The translations under genes and the position numbers were made by a program. From NCBI RefSeq assembly GCF_007005445.1, contig NZ_CP041387.1, positions 186,001 through 250,000 on the forward strand: a stretch of DNA of 64,000 nt. The letters run 5' to 3'. Source of the stretch: Rhodopseudomonas palustris. GTDB lineage: Bacteria > Pseudomonadota > Alphaproteobacteria > Rhizobiales > Xanthobacteraceae. Of the stretch, positions 46,901 through 55,570 are shown piece after piece (within the stretch, counting starts at the first letter, position 1; the number at the start of each line of letters is the position of its first letter). The notes beneath the pieces were generated by a model, which did not search any database, was not told where the DNA came from, and saw only the letters and a list, made by a program, of their open reading frames with translations.

Positions 46901-49052
46901 CGGCGTCGGAGTCGATCAGCGCGGCGCCGAGATTGTAGTGGTCGACGATCTGGAACAGCGCGTCGGGCCGGGTCGGGATGCTCGTGGCGAGGTGGCGGGC
47001 GATCTCCAGATGGATCGCCGGCAACTCGACCGGGTCGATCAGCCGGTAGGCGACTTCGCGGACGCGGTCGTGAACGAAGCGATAGTCCTCGTCGGTGCGC
47101 AGCACCAGTTCGGCGGCGACCAGCTCCTGCAGCCCGTCATGAACCGCCTCTGTGGCGATGTCGCACAGCCGGCCGAGCAAGGCGGCGTCCGCGGCCATGC
47201 CGAGGCAGGGGAAGATCCGCAGGATTGCCCGGGTGCGCGGCGGTAGCCGGTCGAGCCGGCGGCTCATCAGATCGACGACGTTGTCGGTGAAGCCCTTGCC
47301 TTCGATCAGCTCGACGTTCCAGCTCCAGCGCTCGTTCAGCACGTCGAAGCTGACCAGTTGCTCGTTGATCAGCGACGAGAAGAACTGGATCGCGAAGAAC
47401 GGATTGCCGCCGGTCTTGCGGTGGATCAGCGCTGCCAGCGGCGCGACCTGATCGGACTCGCACCGCAGCACGTCGGCGACCAACGCCCGGATGTGGGCCT
47501 GGCCGAGCGGAGCGAGCCGGATCTCCTCGATGTGTGGCACCCGCTGGCGGATGCTCTGCAACGTCAGGCCGAGCGGATGGCCATCGTCGATCTCGTTGTC
47601 GCGATAGGCGCCGATCACCAGCAGATGGCTGGTGTCGATGTCGTCCGCGAGCCGGACCAGGAAGTCGGCCGTCGCCCGGTCGAGCCATTGCAGGTCGTCG
47701 AGAAACAGCACCAGCGGATGCTCAGGCCGGGCGATCGCCGCGATGAAGCGTCCGAGCACGGCCTGGAACGCGGCGCGGCTCTCCTGCGCCGACATGCTGC
47801 GCAGCGGCGGCTGATCGCCGATCACCAGCGCCAGATCCGGCACCAGATTGACCATCAGCTCGCCGTGCTCGCCGACCGCCGCCTGCAGCGTGCTGCGCCA
47901 GCCTTCGAACGCGGCGGCGTCCTGGCCGAGGATCTGCCGCACCAGCGAGTGGAACGCCTGCGCCAGCGTCGCGAACGGGGTGTCGCGCTTGTACTGGTCG
48001 AACTTGCCGGCGATGAACCAGCCGTTGGTTGGGGTGAGGCTCTTGCGCAGCTCGTTAACGGCGGAGGATTTCCCGGCTCCGGAATAGCCGGAGATCAGCG
48101 CCCATTCGGTGGCGCCGGTCGACGCGGCGCGGTGATACGCCGACAGGATGGCGTTGATCTCGGTGTCGCGGCCGTACAGTTTTTCCGGCATGCGCACGAC
48201 GCCGGCGGCATCGTGAGCGGTCAGACGTACGCCCGCGGTGTGGCCGTGCACCTCCCACGCCGCCAGGCAGGCGCGCAGATCGCGCTCGACGCCGGCGGCG
48301 CTCTGGTAGCGGTCGTCGGCGGACTTCTCGAGCAGCCGGAACACCAGCCGCTCGATCGCCGCGGTGGCGGCGCCGGCGGTCGGCAGCGGATGCGGCCGGC
48401 GAGCGATGTGCTGGTGAATCCATTGCGCCGGGCTTGAGGCGTGGAACGGCAGGCTGCCGCCGGACAGCATCTGGTACAAGATGATGCCGAGCACGTAGAG
48501 ATCGCTGCGGCTGTCCACCGAGCGGTTGACGCGGCCGGTCTGCTCCGGGGAGAGGTAGATCGGCGAACCGGACGGGGCCTCGTGCAAGGCGAGTTCTCGG
48601 CGCTCCCGGCGCGAGCGCGAAGCGCCGCCGAGCCCGGTCAGCCACACCCGGTCGGAATCGTCGACCCAGACGGTGTCGGGGCGGAGATGGCGATGCACCA
48701 GCCCGCGCTCGTGAATGTGGCCTAGCGCGTGCGCCATTCCGATCGCCCGGCGCAACAGCTTCGGCACGGCGAGCGGCTCCGCCAGCGATTCCGACAGCGG
48801 CCGCGCACCGTGATCGTCGATCAGCAACGCCGGCCGACCCTGCGCCGACACCAACGCGCGCGGCCGTACCACGATCGCCGGATCGAGGTCGCGGGTGAGG
48901 GCGAGTTCGCGCTTGGCGCGCTCCAGCGGGCACGGCTCGTCGGCCTCGGCGATCAGCAGCAGCCGCGGCGGCGACCGATCTTCCTGCACCCGGTAGACGC
49001 CGAAGTCGCCGCAGCGCGTCACCAGTTCCAGTGCGGCGCTGATGTCCGTCAC
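43959..49052 (-). CDS. Giant pseudokinase-AAA ATPase-GAF sensor histidine kinase
   Basis: A 1697-residue cytoplasmic signalling protein. Residues about 10-270 form a Ser/Thr-kinase-like domain that appears inactive: the catalytic loop reads HRHLRPDTV instead of HRDLKPxN, and the DFG site reads TGLGG. Residues about 290-600 are an AAA/STAND ATPase (Walker A GYSGAGKSS near 323; LFLDDLQWLD). A long helical/TPR-like region runs to about 1240, followed by a GAF domain. The histidine kinase core has H1485 in SIAHEINQPL, with CMNAIESM and DNGLGFDEDR in the ATPase part, ending near MGMGLSISRSIVEAHGG. There is no transmembrane segment. Two response-regulator genes lie immediately upstream and two hydrolases downstream. 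Confidence 0.9.
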   Translation of the reverse strand: MTDISAALELVTRCGDFGVYRVQEDRSPPRLLLIAEADEPCPLERAKRELALTRDLDPAIVVRPRALVSAQGRPALLIDDHGARPLSESLAEPLAVPKLLRRAIGMAHALGHIHERGLVHRHLRPDTVWVDDSDRVWLTGLGGASRSRRERRELALHEAPSGSPIYLSPEQTGRVNRSVDSRSDLYVLGIILYQMLSGGSLPFHASSPAQWIHQHIARRPHPLPTAGAATAAIERLVFRLLEKSADDRYQSAAGVERDLRACLAAWEVHGHTAGVRLTAHDAAGVVRMPEKLYGRDTEINAILSAYHRAASTGATEWALISGYSGAGKSSAVNELRKSLTPTNGWFIAGKFDQYKRDTPFATLAQAFHSLVRQILGQDAAAFEGWRSTLQAAVGEHGELMVNLVPDLALVIGDQPPLRSMSAQESRAAFQAVLGRFIAAIARPEHPLVLFLDDLQWLDRATADFLVRLADDIDTSHLLVIGAYRDNEIDDGHPLGLTLQSIRQRVPHIEEIRLAPLGQAHIRALVADVLRCESDQVAPLAALIHRKTGGNPFFAIQFFSSLINEQLVSFDVLNERWSWNVELIEGKGFTDNVVDLMSRRLDRLPPRTRAILRIFPCLGMAADAALLGRLCDIATEAVHDGLQELVAAELVLRTDEDYRFVHDRVREVAYRLIDPVELPAIHLEIARHLATSIPTRPDALFQIVDHYNLGAALIDSDAERLAVARLNREAGRAAMKAIAYGSAQAYLTTALALLGDSALECEPDLAFDVEYLIAECEFLTGAMAEAEARLQRLAPLAPTPHARSFVVALQVTLYTAIDRSDRAIETCLAYLRDFGIIWPQHPDRDQAKAEYRLLMERLGGRSIESLIDLPAITDQSRAAPMAVMSAALAPAFFTDLNLVCVLLCRMANISVQQGNCDASALAYAYLGMVVGPCFDDYDAAFRFGDLGLKLVETRGLGHYKARVHLTYGAHVLPWARPLHEAQPYLRRAFEEAVETGDLTYAGFSSCTLITNRLSAGDPLDDVEIEAVARLALMRRAKFGLIVHIITTQLQFLRSLRGDTTALGSLNGPDFDEAAFERELAANRSLDIAACWFWIRKMQASYFAGDQAAAFAALLRAEPLLWTTVGHHEYSIFHFYVGVICAALADSPNPPETRAALERRLAGAHLQMSGWEVHNPGNYKGATALLAAEIARLQDRPFEAMKLYQQAVSSSRRVRVSQVEAIAHELAAEFCRRQGFDTAYQAHLMKARDCYQQWGAAAKVEQLDRNHPDVAVNFPAAAQVPLGLAESFDLAAVVKTSEAVSNELGVPRLMETLMSLVLEHAGAERGLLILPQQAELTIRAEARTGGGGIQVTLRDDLATADDLPTTLVNLAARTGEAITIDDAGSSPFADDPYIARTASRSLLCLPLMKRNKLIAVIFLENDLAAGVFTPLKLSVLKLLSSQAAISLKNAFLEEKDALVEALQKSQSELMRMSRLTAIGELVISIAHEINQPLTAIITNADVCLRWLGNAQPSIAEARSAARRVIENGRRAADVVQTIRGLAVKAAPMMSAVDVNAVIREILSILQVELRQNAIHLETQLTESDATVAGNRVQLQQVLLNLCMNAIESMAAIEGRRTLTVASTTNDADGVVVTVADNGLGFDEDRIDQLFEALVTTKPQGMGMGLSISRSIVEAHGGRLWAIPVKPHGARFQFALPRPT

Positions 49053-49086
49053 GGCGCCGCTCCGGTCGTGGTCGGCGATCGCTGCA

Positions 49087-49473
49087 TCAGCCCGGCCCGC
49101 CGGCGCGCGGCGCTACAGCCTTCTGGATGCAATGCACCAGCGCCTGCGCCTCGAACGGCTTGCTGAGAAAGCCGAGCGCGCCCAGCGCCCGGGCCCGTGC
49201 CTCGATCCGTTCGTCGGGAAAAGCGGTGATGAAGATCACCGGCGGCGCGCCGCCCGCGGCGATCAGCCCGGCGTAGAGGTCGAGGCCGTTCAGCCCGGCC
49301 ATCTGGATGTCGGTGATCAGGCAGGCGGTCGCGCCGTCGATGCCGGAATCCAGAAACTGCCGCGCCGAGGCGAAGCCGCGCGCCGCATAGCCGAGCGAGC
49401 GAACCAGTCCTTCGATGGCGACCCGAACGTTTTCGTCGTCGTCGATCACCGTTATGATCTTGCCGATGGTCAT
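49087..49473 (-). CDS. Single-domain response regulator (FixJ-type receiver)
   Basis: A 128-residue receiver domain without an output domain, starting at MTIGKIITVIDDDENVRVAI. Acidic pocket DDD near residue 12, phospho-acceptor D55 in LITDIQMAGLNG, switch threonine in FITAFPDE, and the lysine in LSKPFEAQALV. The ATG at 49473 has GAGG at a proper distance, better than the TTG/ATG further up. It is 34 bases upstream of the giant kinase, so it is the likely phosphotransfer partner or a phosphate sink. Confidence 0.88.
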   Translation of the reverse strand: MTIGKIITVIDDDENVRVAIEGLVRSLGYAARGFASARQFLDSGIDGATACLITDIQMAGLNGLDLYAGLIAAGGAPPVIFITAFPDERIEARARALGALGFLSKPFEAQALVHCIQKAVAPRAGGPG

Positions 49474-49560
49474 TTCGGCCATCCTCAAGGGTGATGCAGC
49501 GCGATCCGACGTCGACCAACTCTGCGGCAGCGACCCCGGGCTTATAAGTCATACGATGGT

Positions 49561-50192
49561 TTACGTCGCCTCGCGGGATTGCGGAGCGATCACCTCGGCC
49601 ATCCGCACCAGATCGGCGAATGAGCGGGCGCCCATCTTCTTCATCACCCGGCCGCGATGAATCTTGACGGTGATTTCGCTCAGGCCGAGATCGGCGGCGA
49701 CATTCTTGTTCAGCGAGCCGGCGGACACCATGTCGAAAACCTGCTTCTCGCGGGGCGTCAGCGCCGCGTAGCGCTCAGGATGTCGTCGCGGCGGCTGTCG
49801 CTCTCGCGACGCCGCCGGTCCAGCGACACGGCAGCCGACACCGCGTCGAGCATTTCCTGGTCGCGGAACGGCTTGGTGAGAAAGTCGACGGCGCCGGCCT
49901 TCATGCCGCGCACGGTCATCGGTACGTCGCCGTAGCCGGTCATGAAAATCACCGGAATCCGGACATCGAGCTTGGTCAGCATGGTCTGCAGGTCGAGGCC
50001 GCTGGTGCCGGGCAGGCGGACGTCGAGAATCAGGCAGTTGGCCTCGTCCGGAACCCCGGCCGCGAGCAGATGCTGCGCCGATTCGAACGAGACCACTCGG
50101 TTGCCGATGGATTTGAACAGGCCGGCCAGCGCGTCCCTGATGCCGGCGTCGTCATCGACCACGACGATCAATGGTCTGGATGTGGCGGTCAT
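49561..50192 (-). pseudogene. FixJ/LuxR-type response regulator split by a frameshift
   Basis: The first part (49758-50192) encodes a complete receiver domain: VVVDDDAGIRDALAGLFKSI, phospho-acceptor D57 in CLILDVRLPGTSGLDL, and FLTKPFRDQEM. It stops at 49758 with SATRR. In another frame the LuxR-type output domain follows immediately: ERYAALTPREKQVFDMVSAG, then NKNVAADLGLSEITVKIHRG and VMKKMGARSFADLVRMAE, ending at the stop at 49561. The shift falls near 49774-49781, and the total of 632 bases is one short of a multiple of three, so a single deleted base explains it. It could be a true pseudogene, a programmed product, or an assembly error. Confidence 0.8.
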
Positions 50193-50455
50193 GCTGGCTG
50201 GGAAGACGTACGCATCGTCATCGCCGTACTCTATGTCAGCCCCCGGCGGATGCCAATCGTCGCCGCGTCGGCACGGCCGGATCGGGCGCGGACCGCGGCG
50301 CCGACGATAAACCTTGGTTTGCTATCGGCGAAACCATTGCAGGCCGCGGCGGCACGATAGTCCGACTATCGGACGGCGGCCCGCCGTCGTCTGCTGTCCG
50401 GCGATGGCAGTGGACCGCGCTCGCGCGCCGTCCGGGGATGAGGAGTTTCGGGTCG

Positions 50456-51034
50456 ATGCAGCGCCTCACCAGCAGCGGGGATCGGCCGAGCACGGCGAGG
50501 GCGTTCGTGCACCTGGCGGAGATCCTGCAGAAGGCGGCGGAGACGGTGCAACGCGATCCGGCCGCGGCGCGCTCCTGCATCGAGCGCGCCGCGGCGCTGC
50601 TGCGCGAAGTGCAGGCGCGGCACGACTTGCTCGACGAGGCGCCGCCGCCGACGCCGGACGGCCCGGGCCTGGCGCGCTGGCAGCTGAAGCGGGTGGTGGC
50701 GCATATCGACCACAACATCGATCGCAGCTTGCGGATCAAAGACCTGGCCCAGCTCGTCGATCTCAGCGCCAGCCATTTCGCCCGGGCTTTCCGCGGCAGC
50801 GTCGGCGTCGCGCCGCGCAATTTCGTGCTCGAGCGCCGGGTTGAGCGCGCCAAGTTGCTGATGCAGGGCACCGACCTGCCGCTGTCGGAAATCGCGCTGG
50901 CGTGCGGGCTGAGCGATCAGGCGCACCTGTCGCGGATATTTCGGCGCTTCACCGGCGCAACTCCGAACGCTTGGCGCCGCCAGCTGCGTGATCGCGAGTT
51001 TCAAGGGCATCGAGACCAGGTTTCTTCGAGCTAG
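50456..51034 (+). CDS. AraC-family transcriptional regulator
   Basis: A 192-residue protein starting at MQRLTSSGDRPSTARAFVHL; GAGGAG lies ten bases upstream of this ATG, while an ATG at 50438 is an alternative. The N-terminal half is helical (ILQKAAETVQRDPAAARSCI) and is not a sugar-binding domain. The C-terminal AraC domain (about 85-185) has two helix-turn-helix motifs: LRIKDLAQLVDLSASHFARA and LPLSEIALACGLSDQAHLSR, with FRRFTGATPNAWRR. Short AraC proteins of this form are common beside giant STAND kinases in this genus. It diverges from the frameshifted regulator. Confidence 0.85.
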   Translation: MQRLTSSGDRPSTARAFVHLAEILQKAAETVQRDPAAARSCIERAAALLREVQARHDLLDEAPPPTPDGPGLARWQLKRVVAHIDHNIDRSLRIKDLAQLVDLSASHFARAFRGSVGVAPRNFVLERRVERAKLLMQGTDLPLSEIALACGLSDQAHLSRIFRRFTGATPNAWRRQLRDREFQGHRDQVSSS

Positions 51035-51381
51035 TGCATCAGCTCTTGCGCTATGTCCGTTCCGGGTCAGAAGCCGGACATGCCGCACTCACATTGCCTC
51101 GAGGGTGTAGGCTATGCTGCCATCGCAGCGGCCGACATTGGAACTTCGACAGGGCGAGCGGCGGCACTCGAGGTTTGCTCAGGGTTAATCATGCTACACC
51201 TTGATGCTGCACAAGCCGCGTGTCGCGAATAGAAACGCAGTTATTTCAATAATTTGGATCCGGCTGGTTGCTGGCTGAGTACCCTCCCGCCCCAGCCAGG
51301 CCAAGCCGCTGATTTCAAGGAACTTTGTCTGGCCGGCGCACGCCCGATGTGGCCCCGCCGCCGTTCATGGCGGCTTTCCCC
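51035..51381. other. Right boundary of the candidate island
   Basis: 347 bases without a gene, lower in GC around 51180-51260 (TTATTTCAATAATTTGGATC). It contains the tRNA-Gln tail copy at 51282-51299. The stretch after it, to 51381, would be the DNA that originally followed the tRNA. Confidence 0.6.
51282..51299 (+). repeat. Candidate attR: 18-bp copy of the tRNA-Gln 3' end
   Basis: CCCTCCCGCCCCAGCCAG, an exact direct repeat of 34754-34771 in the same orientation. The bases upstream (GCTGGCTGAGTA) do not continue the tRNA, so this is an isolated tail and not a second tRNA gene. Confidence 0.7.
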
Positions 51382-54300
51382 TCACATTTCCTCCAGCGCG
51401 CAGATCAGATCGCCGGCGCGCAGCGTCTGCCCCGGCTTGGCGTTGAGCGCCCTGACGATGCCGCGCGCGGTCGCCGGAATCGCAATCTCCATCTTCATCG
51501 ACTCGATCACTGCGAGGGTCTGGCCGATCTCGACATGCTCGCCCGGCTCGACCGTGAGCTTCCAGACGTTGCCGGGCGCCTCGGTGAACTGGCCGACGCA
51601 GCCGTCCGGCACGTCGCCGCCGGAGCCGAGCGCGGCCGCGGTGTCGTCCTCCACCACCTCGTCGAGCTTGGCGTCGCGCCAGCGTTGGCGTTCGGCTTCG
51701 AACGCGGTCTGCTGGCGGGTCTTGAACGCCGTGATGCCATCGGCTTCGCGCGCCAGGAACGCCTTGTAGTCGGCGTAGGAGAACGTCGTCTCTTCGATCT
51801 TGAGCGGATAGGCCCCGTGGGGGAAGGCGGCGCGGGCGTCGAGCAGTTGTTCCGGCGTCACCGGGAAGAGCCGGATCTGGTCGAAGAACCGCAGCAGCCA
51901 GGGATGACCGGGCTTGAACATTTCGGTGCTGCGCCAGGTGTTCCAGACCTGGATAGTGCGGCCGAATAGCTGATAACCACCGGGGCCTTCCATGCCGTAA
52001 ATACACATATAGGCACCGCCGATGCCGACGGCGTTTTCGGGCGTCCAGGTGCGGGCCGGGTTGTATTTGGTGGTGACCAGGCGGTGCCGCGGATCGACCG
52101 GCGTGGCGACCGGTGCGCCGAGATAGACGTCGCCAAGGCCGAGCACGAGGTAGTTGGCGTCGAACACGATACGCTTGACGTCGTCCTCGCTGGCGAGGCC
52201 GTTGATGCGGCGGATGAACTCGATGTTGGACGGGCACCACGGCGCATCCGGCCGTACCAGCTCCTGATACTTGCGCATCGCCAGCACCGCCTGCGGATCG
52301 TTCCACGATAGCGGCAGATGAATGATGCGGCTCGGCACCGCCATCGCTTCGACCGAGGGCAGTTCGCGCTCGATCCTCGCCAGCGCGTCGAGCAGCTTGC
52401 GACGTGGCATCACCGTGCTGTCGTAGTGGATCTGCAGCGAGCGGATTCCCGGCGTGAGATCGATCAGGCCCGGGAGCTTGGCTTTCTCCACCGCCTCGGC
52501 GAGCACATGCACCCGCAGCCGCAGCGCGATGTCGAGCTCCATCGGGCCGTATTCAACCAGCAGGTTGTCGTCGCCGGCGCGGCGATACACCACCGGGATC
52601 TCGCCATCGTCACGGCGGCCGACGATCGCCGAGCCGAGCTCGGCAGGCGCGGCGATCACGGTCGGCCCCGCGACCGGATCATCGGCGCGTGTCACCGGCA
52701 CGAAGCGGAGCTTATCGCCGGGCTTGAGCTGACCGACCTTCCACAATTCGTCGCGCGCCACCACGGCCGGGCAGACGAAGCCGCCGAGGCTCGGGCCATC
52801 GGGGCCGAGGATGATCGGCATGTCGCCGGTGAAATCGATCGCGCCGATCGCATAGGCGTTGTCGTGGATGTTGGAGGGATGCAGCCCGGCTTCGCCGCCG
52901 TCGGTGCGCGCCCATTGCGGCTTCGGTCCGATCAGCCGCACGCCGGTGCGGGCGCTGTTGAAGTGGACTTCGTAGTCCGAGGAAAACAGCGTCGCAATGT
53001 CGTCGTCTCGGAAGAAATCGGGCGCGCCGTGCGGGCCGTAGATCACGCCGATTTGCCATTCTCGTGTCAGAGCTGGCCGTTCGTCGTCGGTGAGCGCACG
53101 GGGCTCCGCGACAGGCGTGATCGAGCCGAAATGCAGCACGTCGCCGGCCTTCAGCGCGCCGGTGGCATGGCCGCCGAACGCGCCGAGCGTGAACACCGCG
53201 CGGGAGCCGAACACTTCGGGCGCGTCGAAGCCGCCGCGGATGGCGAGATAACAACGCTGGCCCGGTCCCTCGATCTTGCCGATCGCCAGCATTTGCCCGG
53301 CACGCACCGTGATCGGCGCGTCGTTACCAACCGCTGTGCCGTCGAGCTTTGCCATCATGCCAGCGCCGCACAGCGCCACCACGGCGTCGGCGTTGAAGCG
53401 CAGCGTCGGACCGCTGACGGTGAGTTCGAACGCCGCGGTGGTTTCGGGATTGCCGACGATGCGGTTGGCGAGGCGGAACGAACGCTCGTCCATCGGTCCG
53501 CTCGGCGGCACGCCGACGTGCCACAGATGCAACCGGCCCGGCAGCTCCTGCAATCCGGACTGCGCGCCGGGCGCCACCACGTCGATGGTGCGCGCCGCGA
53601 AGCTGAAGTCCGCCAGCACCTTGGTGGCGACCTTGCCGCTGCGGAACAGATCGGATGCCGCAATCGCGCGCAAGTAATCGAGATTGGTTTCGATGCCCGC
53701 GACGGTGGTGGCGGCGAGCGCGCTTATCATCTTGTCGATCGCGGCGTCGCGGTCGGCCGCGTGGACGATCAGCTTCGCCAGCATCGGGTCATAGAACGGC
53801 GTTACCTCGTCGCCGGTTTCGATCCAGCCGTCGACGCGCGCGTCGTCCGGAAACGCCACCTGGGTCAGCCGGCCGGCCGAGGGCCGGAAGCCGGCGCCTG
53901 GATTTTCGGCATACAGCCGCACTTCGATCGCCGCGCCCTGCGGCGGGCGCGGCGTGTAGGTCGCGATCGGGCTGTCGCCGGCAGCCTGGCGCACCATCCA
54001 TTCGACCAGATCGACACCGAACACCGCTTCGGTGACGGGATGTTCGACCTGCAGGCGGGTGTTGACCTCGAGGAAGTAGAATTCGTCGCGGGCGACGTCG
54101 TAGATGAATTCGACGGTGCCGGCGGACTCGTAGTTCACGCTCCGGCCGAGCGCGACCGCGGCCTGATGCAGCCGCGTCCGCATCTCGTCCGAGATGCCGG
54201 GCGCCGGGGTTTCCTCGACGACTTTCTGGTTGCGCCGCTGCAGCGAGCAGTCGCGCTCGCCGAGCGCGATCACGTTGCCCTGGCCGTCGCCGAAGATCTG

Positions 54301-54930
54301 CACTTCGATATGGCGGGCGTCGGCGACGAACCGCTCCAGATATACCCGCGCGTCCCCGAAGCTGGCGCGGGCGGTGCGCTGCACCGTGGCGAAGCGTTCG
54401 CGCAGCGTCGCCTCGTCGTGGCAGAGCTGCATGCCGATGCCGCCGCCGCCCGCGGTGCTCTTCAGCATCAGCGGAAAGCCGATCCGTGCCGAGGCTTCCA
54501 GAGCTTCCTCGATGCTGTCGATCAGCCCGGTGCCGGGCAGCAGCGGCACTTTGCTCGTCTGCGCCAGTTCGCGGGCGCGGTGCTTCAGGCCGAACGCCTC
54601 GAGATGTTCGGGGCGCGGACCGATGAAGGCGATGCCGTGCTGCTTCAGCCGCTCGGCGAAGCCGCGGTTCTCCGACAGAAAGCCGTAGCCGGGATGCACC
54701 GCCTGCGCGCCGGTTGAGAGGCAGGCCTCGATCACGGCGTCGACATTGAGATAGCTGTCGCTGGCGGCCTCGCCGCCGACGCGCACCGCTTGGTCGGCCT
54801 CGCGCACCGGACGGGTGAAACGGTCAGCGTCCGAATAGATCGCGACCGATGCGATCCCCATCCGGCGCAAGGTGCGGCCGATCCGCCCGGCGATTTCGCC
54901 GCGGTTGGCAATCAGAACTTTGCTGAACAT
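51382..54930 (-). CDS. Urea-carboxylase-type biotin enzyme, probable guanidine carboxylase
   Basis: A 1182-residue ATP- and biotin-dependent carboxylase. It starts at MFSKVLIANRGEIAGRIGRT, the biotin-carboxylase domain (to about 450), with LKSTAGGGGIGMQ as ATP loop and EVNTRLQVEHPVTEAVFG. A KipI/KipA-type carboxyltransferase part follows (about 475-1080). The C-terminal biotinyl domain has the biotinylated lysine in VIESMKMEIAIP. Proteins of this build were called urea carboxylases; with CgdA/CgdB-like neighbours and a guanidine riboswitch, the better reading is guanidine to carboxyguanidine. Allophanate hydrolase is not in the window. It is three bases from the upstream associated protein. 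Confidence 0.9.
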   Translation of the reverse strand: MFSKVLIANRGEIAGRIGRTLRRMGIASVAIYSDADRFTRPVREADQAVRVGGEAASDSYLNVDAVIEACLSTGAQAVHPGYGFLSENRGFAERLKQHGIAFIGPRPEHLEAFGLKHRARELAQTSKVPLLPGTGLIDSIEEALEASARIGFPLMLKSTAGGGGIGMQLCHDEATLRERFATVQRTARASFGDARVYLERFVADARHIEVQIFGDGQGNVIALGERDCSLQRRNQKVVEETPAPGISDEMRTRLHQAAVALGRSVNYESAGTVEFIYDVARDEFYFLEVNTRLQVEHPVTEAVFGVDLVEWMVRQAAGDSPIATYTPRPPQGAAIEVRLYAENPGAGFRPSAGRLTQVAFPDDARVDGWIETGDEVTPFYDPMLAKLIVHAADRDAAIDKMISALAATTVAGIETNLDYLRAIAASDLFRSGKVATKVLADFSFAARTIDVVAPGAQSGLQELPGRLHLWHVGVPPSGPMDERSFRLANRIVGNPETTAAFELTVSGPTLRFNADAVVALCGAGMMAKLDGTAVGNDAPITVRAGQMLAIGKIEGPGQRCYLAIRGGFDAPEVFGSRAVFTLGAFGGHATGALKAGDVLHFGSITPVAEPRALTDDERPALTREWQIGVIYGPHGAPDFFRDDDIATLFSSDYEVHFNSARTGVRLIGPKPQWARTDGGEAGLHPSNIHDNAYAIGAIDFTGDMPIILGPDGPSLGGFVCPAVVARDELWKVGQLKPGDKLRFVPVTRADDPVAGPTVIAAPAELGSAIVGRRDDGEIPVVYRRAGDDNLLVEYGPMELDIALRLRVHVLAEAVEKAKLPGLIDLTPGIRSLQIHYDSTVMPRRKLLDALARIERELPSVEAMAVPSRIIHLPLSWNDPQAVLAMRKYQELVRPDAPWCPSNIEFIRRINGLASEDDVKRIVFDANYLVLGLGDVYLGAPVATPVDPRHRLVTTKYNPARTWTPENAVGIGGAYMCIYGMEGPGGYQLFGRTIQVWNTWRSTEMFKPGHPWLLRFFDQIRLFPVTPEQLLDARAAFPHGAYPLKIEETTFSYADYKAFLAREADGITAFKTRQQTAFEAERQRWRDAKLDEVVEDDTAAALGSGGDVPDGCVGQFTEAPGNVWKLTVEPGEHVEIGQTLAVIESMKMEIAIPATARGIVRALNAKPGQTLRAGDLICALEEM

Positions 54931-54932
54931 GA

Positions 54933-55568
54933 TCAGTCCTCGCCTGCCTCGTAGATCACCACCTGGATCGGCGTCGGGAAAAAGCCGTTGCAGGGATTGT
55001 TGACCTGCGGACAGTTCGAGATCAGGCACAGCACGTCCATCTCGGCGACCATCTCGACGTAGTCGCCGGGCTTGGAGACGCCGTCGACCACGGTGAAATT
55101 GCCGGACGTGTCGAGCGGCACGTTCATGAAGAAGTTGAGGTTCGGCACGATGTCGCGCTTCGACAGACCGTGCTTGGCGGCCTCCAGCACGAAGTTCTCG
55201 CGGCAGGCATGCAGATATTTGGTCTGGTGCCCGAACCGCACGGTGTTGCTCTCGCAGGAGCAGGCGCCGGCCGAGGTGTCGTGCAGGCCGCAGCTATCGG
55301 CCACCATCCGCAGCATGGTGCGGCCCTCGGTGGACATGATCCGCGTGCCGGTGGTGACGTAGGCCGAGCCCTGGGCGCGCAGCGTGTCCTGGCCGCTGTA
55401 GCGTTCGCCATGATCATCTGCGGCGTAGAACAGGGTGTCGACGGCCTGCTGGCCGTGGCTGTCGACGATGCGCAGCGTCTGGCCCTTGCGGATGATCGCC
55501 GACCACGGCACGCGCGCCGGGATCTCGGTGTCGAGCACGATGCGGGCGGAAGCGGGAATCGCGGTCAT
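54933..55568 (-). CDS. Urea-carboxylase-associated protein, probable carboxyguanidine deiminase subunit
   Basis: A 211-residue DUF1989-family protein starting at MTAIPASARIVLDTEIPARV. Conserved blocks include IVDSHGQQAVDTLFYAADDH, TLLRMVADSCGLHDTSAGAC-like, and the cysteine/asparagine-rich CLISNCPQVNNPCNGF. The family pair next to such carboxylases (UAAP1/UAAP2) forms the deiminase CgdAB, which converts carboxyguanidine to allophanate and ammonia. Which subunit this is cannot be set by eye. Two bases separate it from the next gene upstream and three from the carboxylase. Confidence 0.85.
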   Translation of the reverse strand: MTAIPASARIVLDTEIPARVPWSAIIRKGQTLRIVDSHGQQAVDTLFYAADDHGERYSGQDTLRAQGSAYVTTGTRIMSTEGRTMLRMVADSCGLHDTSAGACSCESNTVRFGHQTKYLHACRENFVLEAAKHGLSKRDIVPNLNFFMNVPLDTSGNFTVVDGVSKPGDYVEMVAEMDVLCLISNCPQVNNPCNGFFPTPIQVVIYEAGED

Positions 55569-55570
55569 GC

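Noticed and set aside
51282..51299. A second tRNA gene
   Set aside because: Only the 3' 17-18 bases match; no anticodon or D-arm precedes it.
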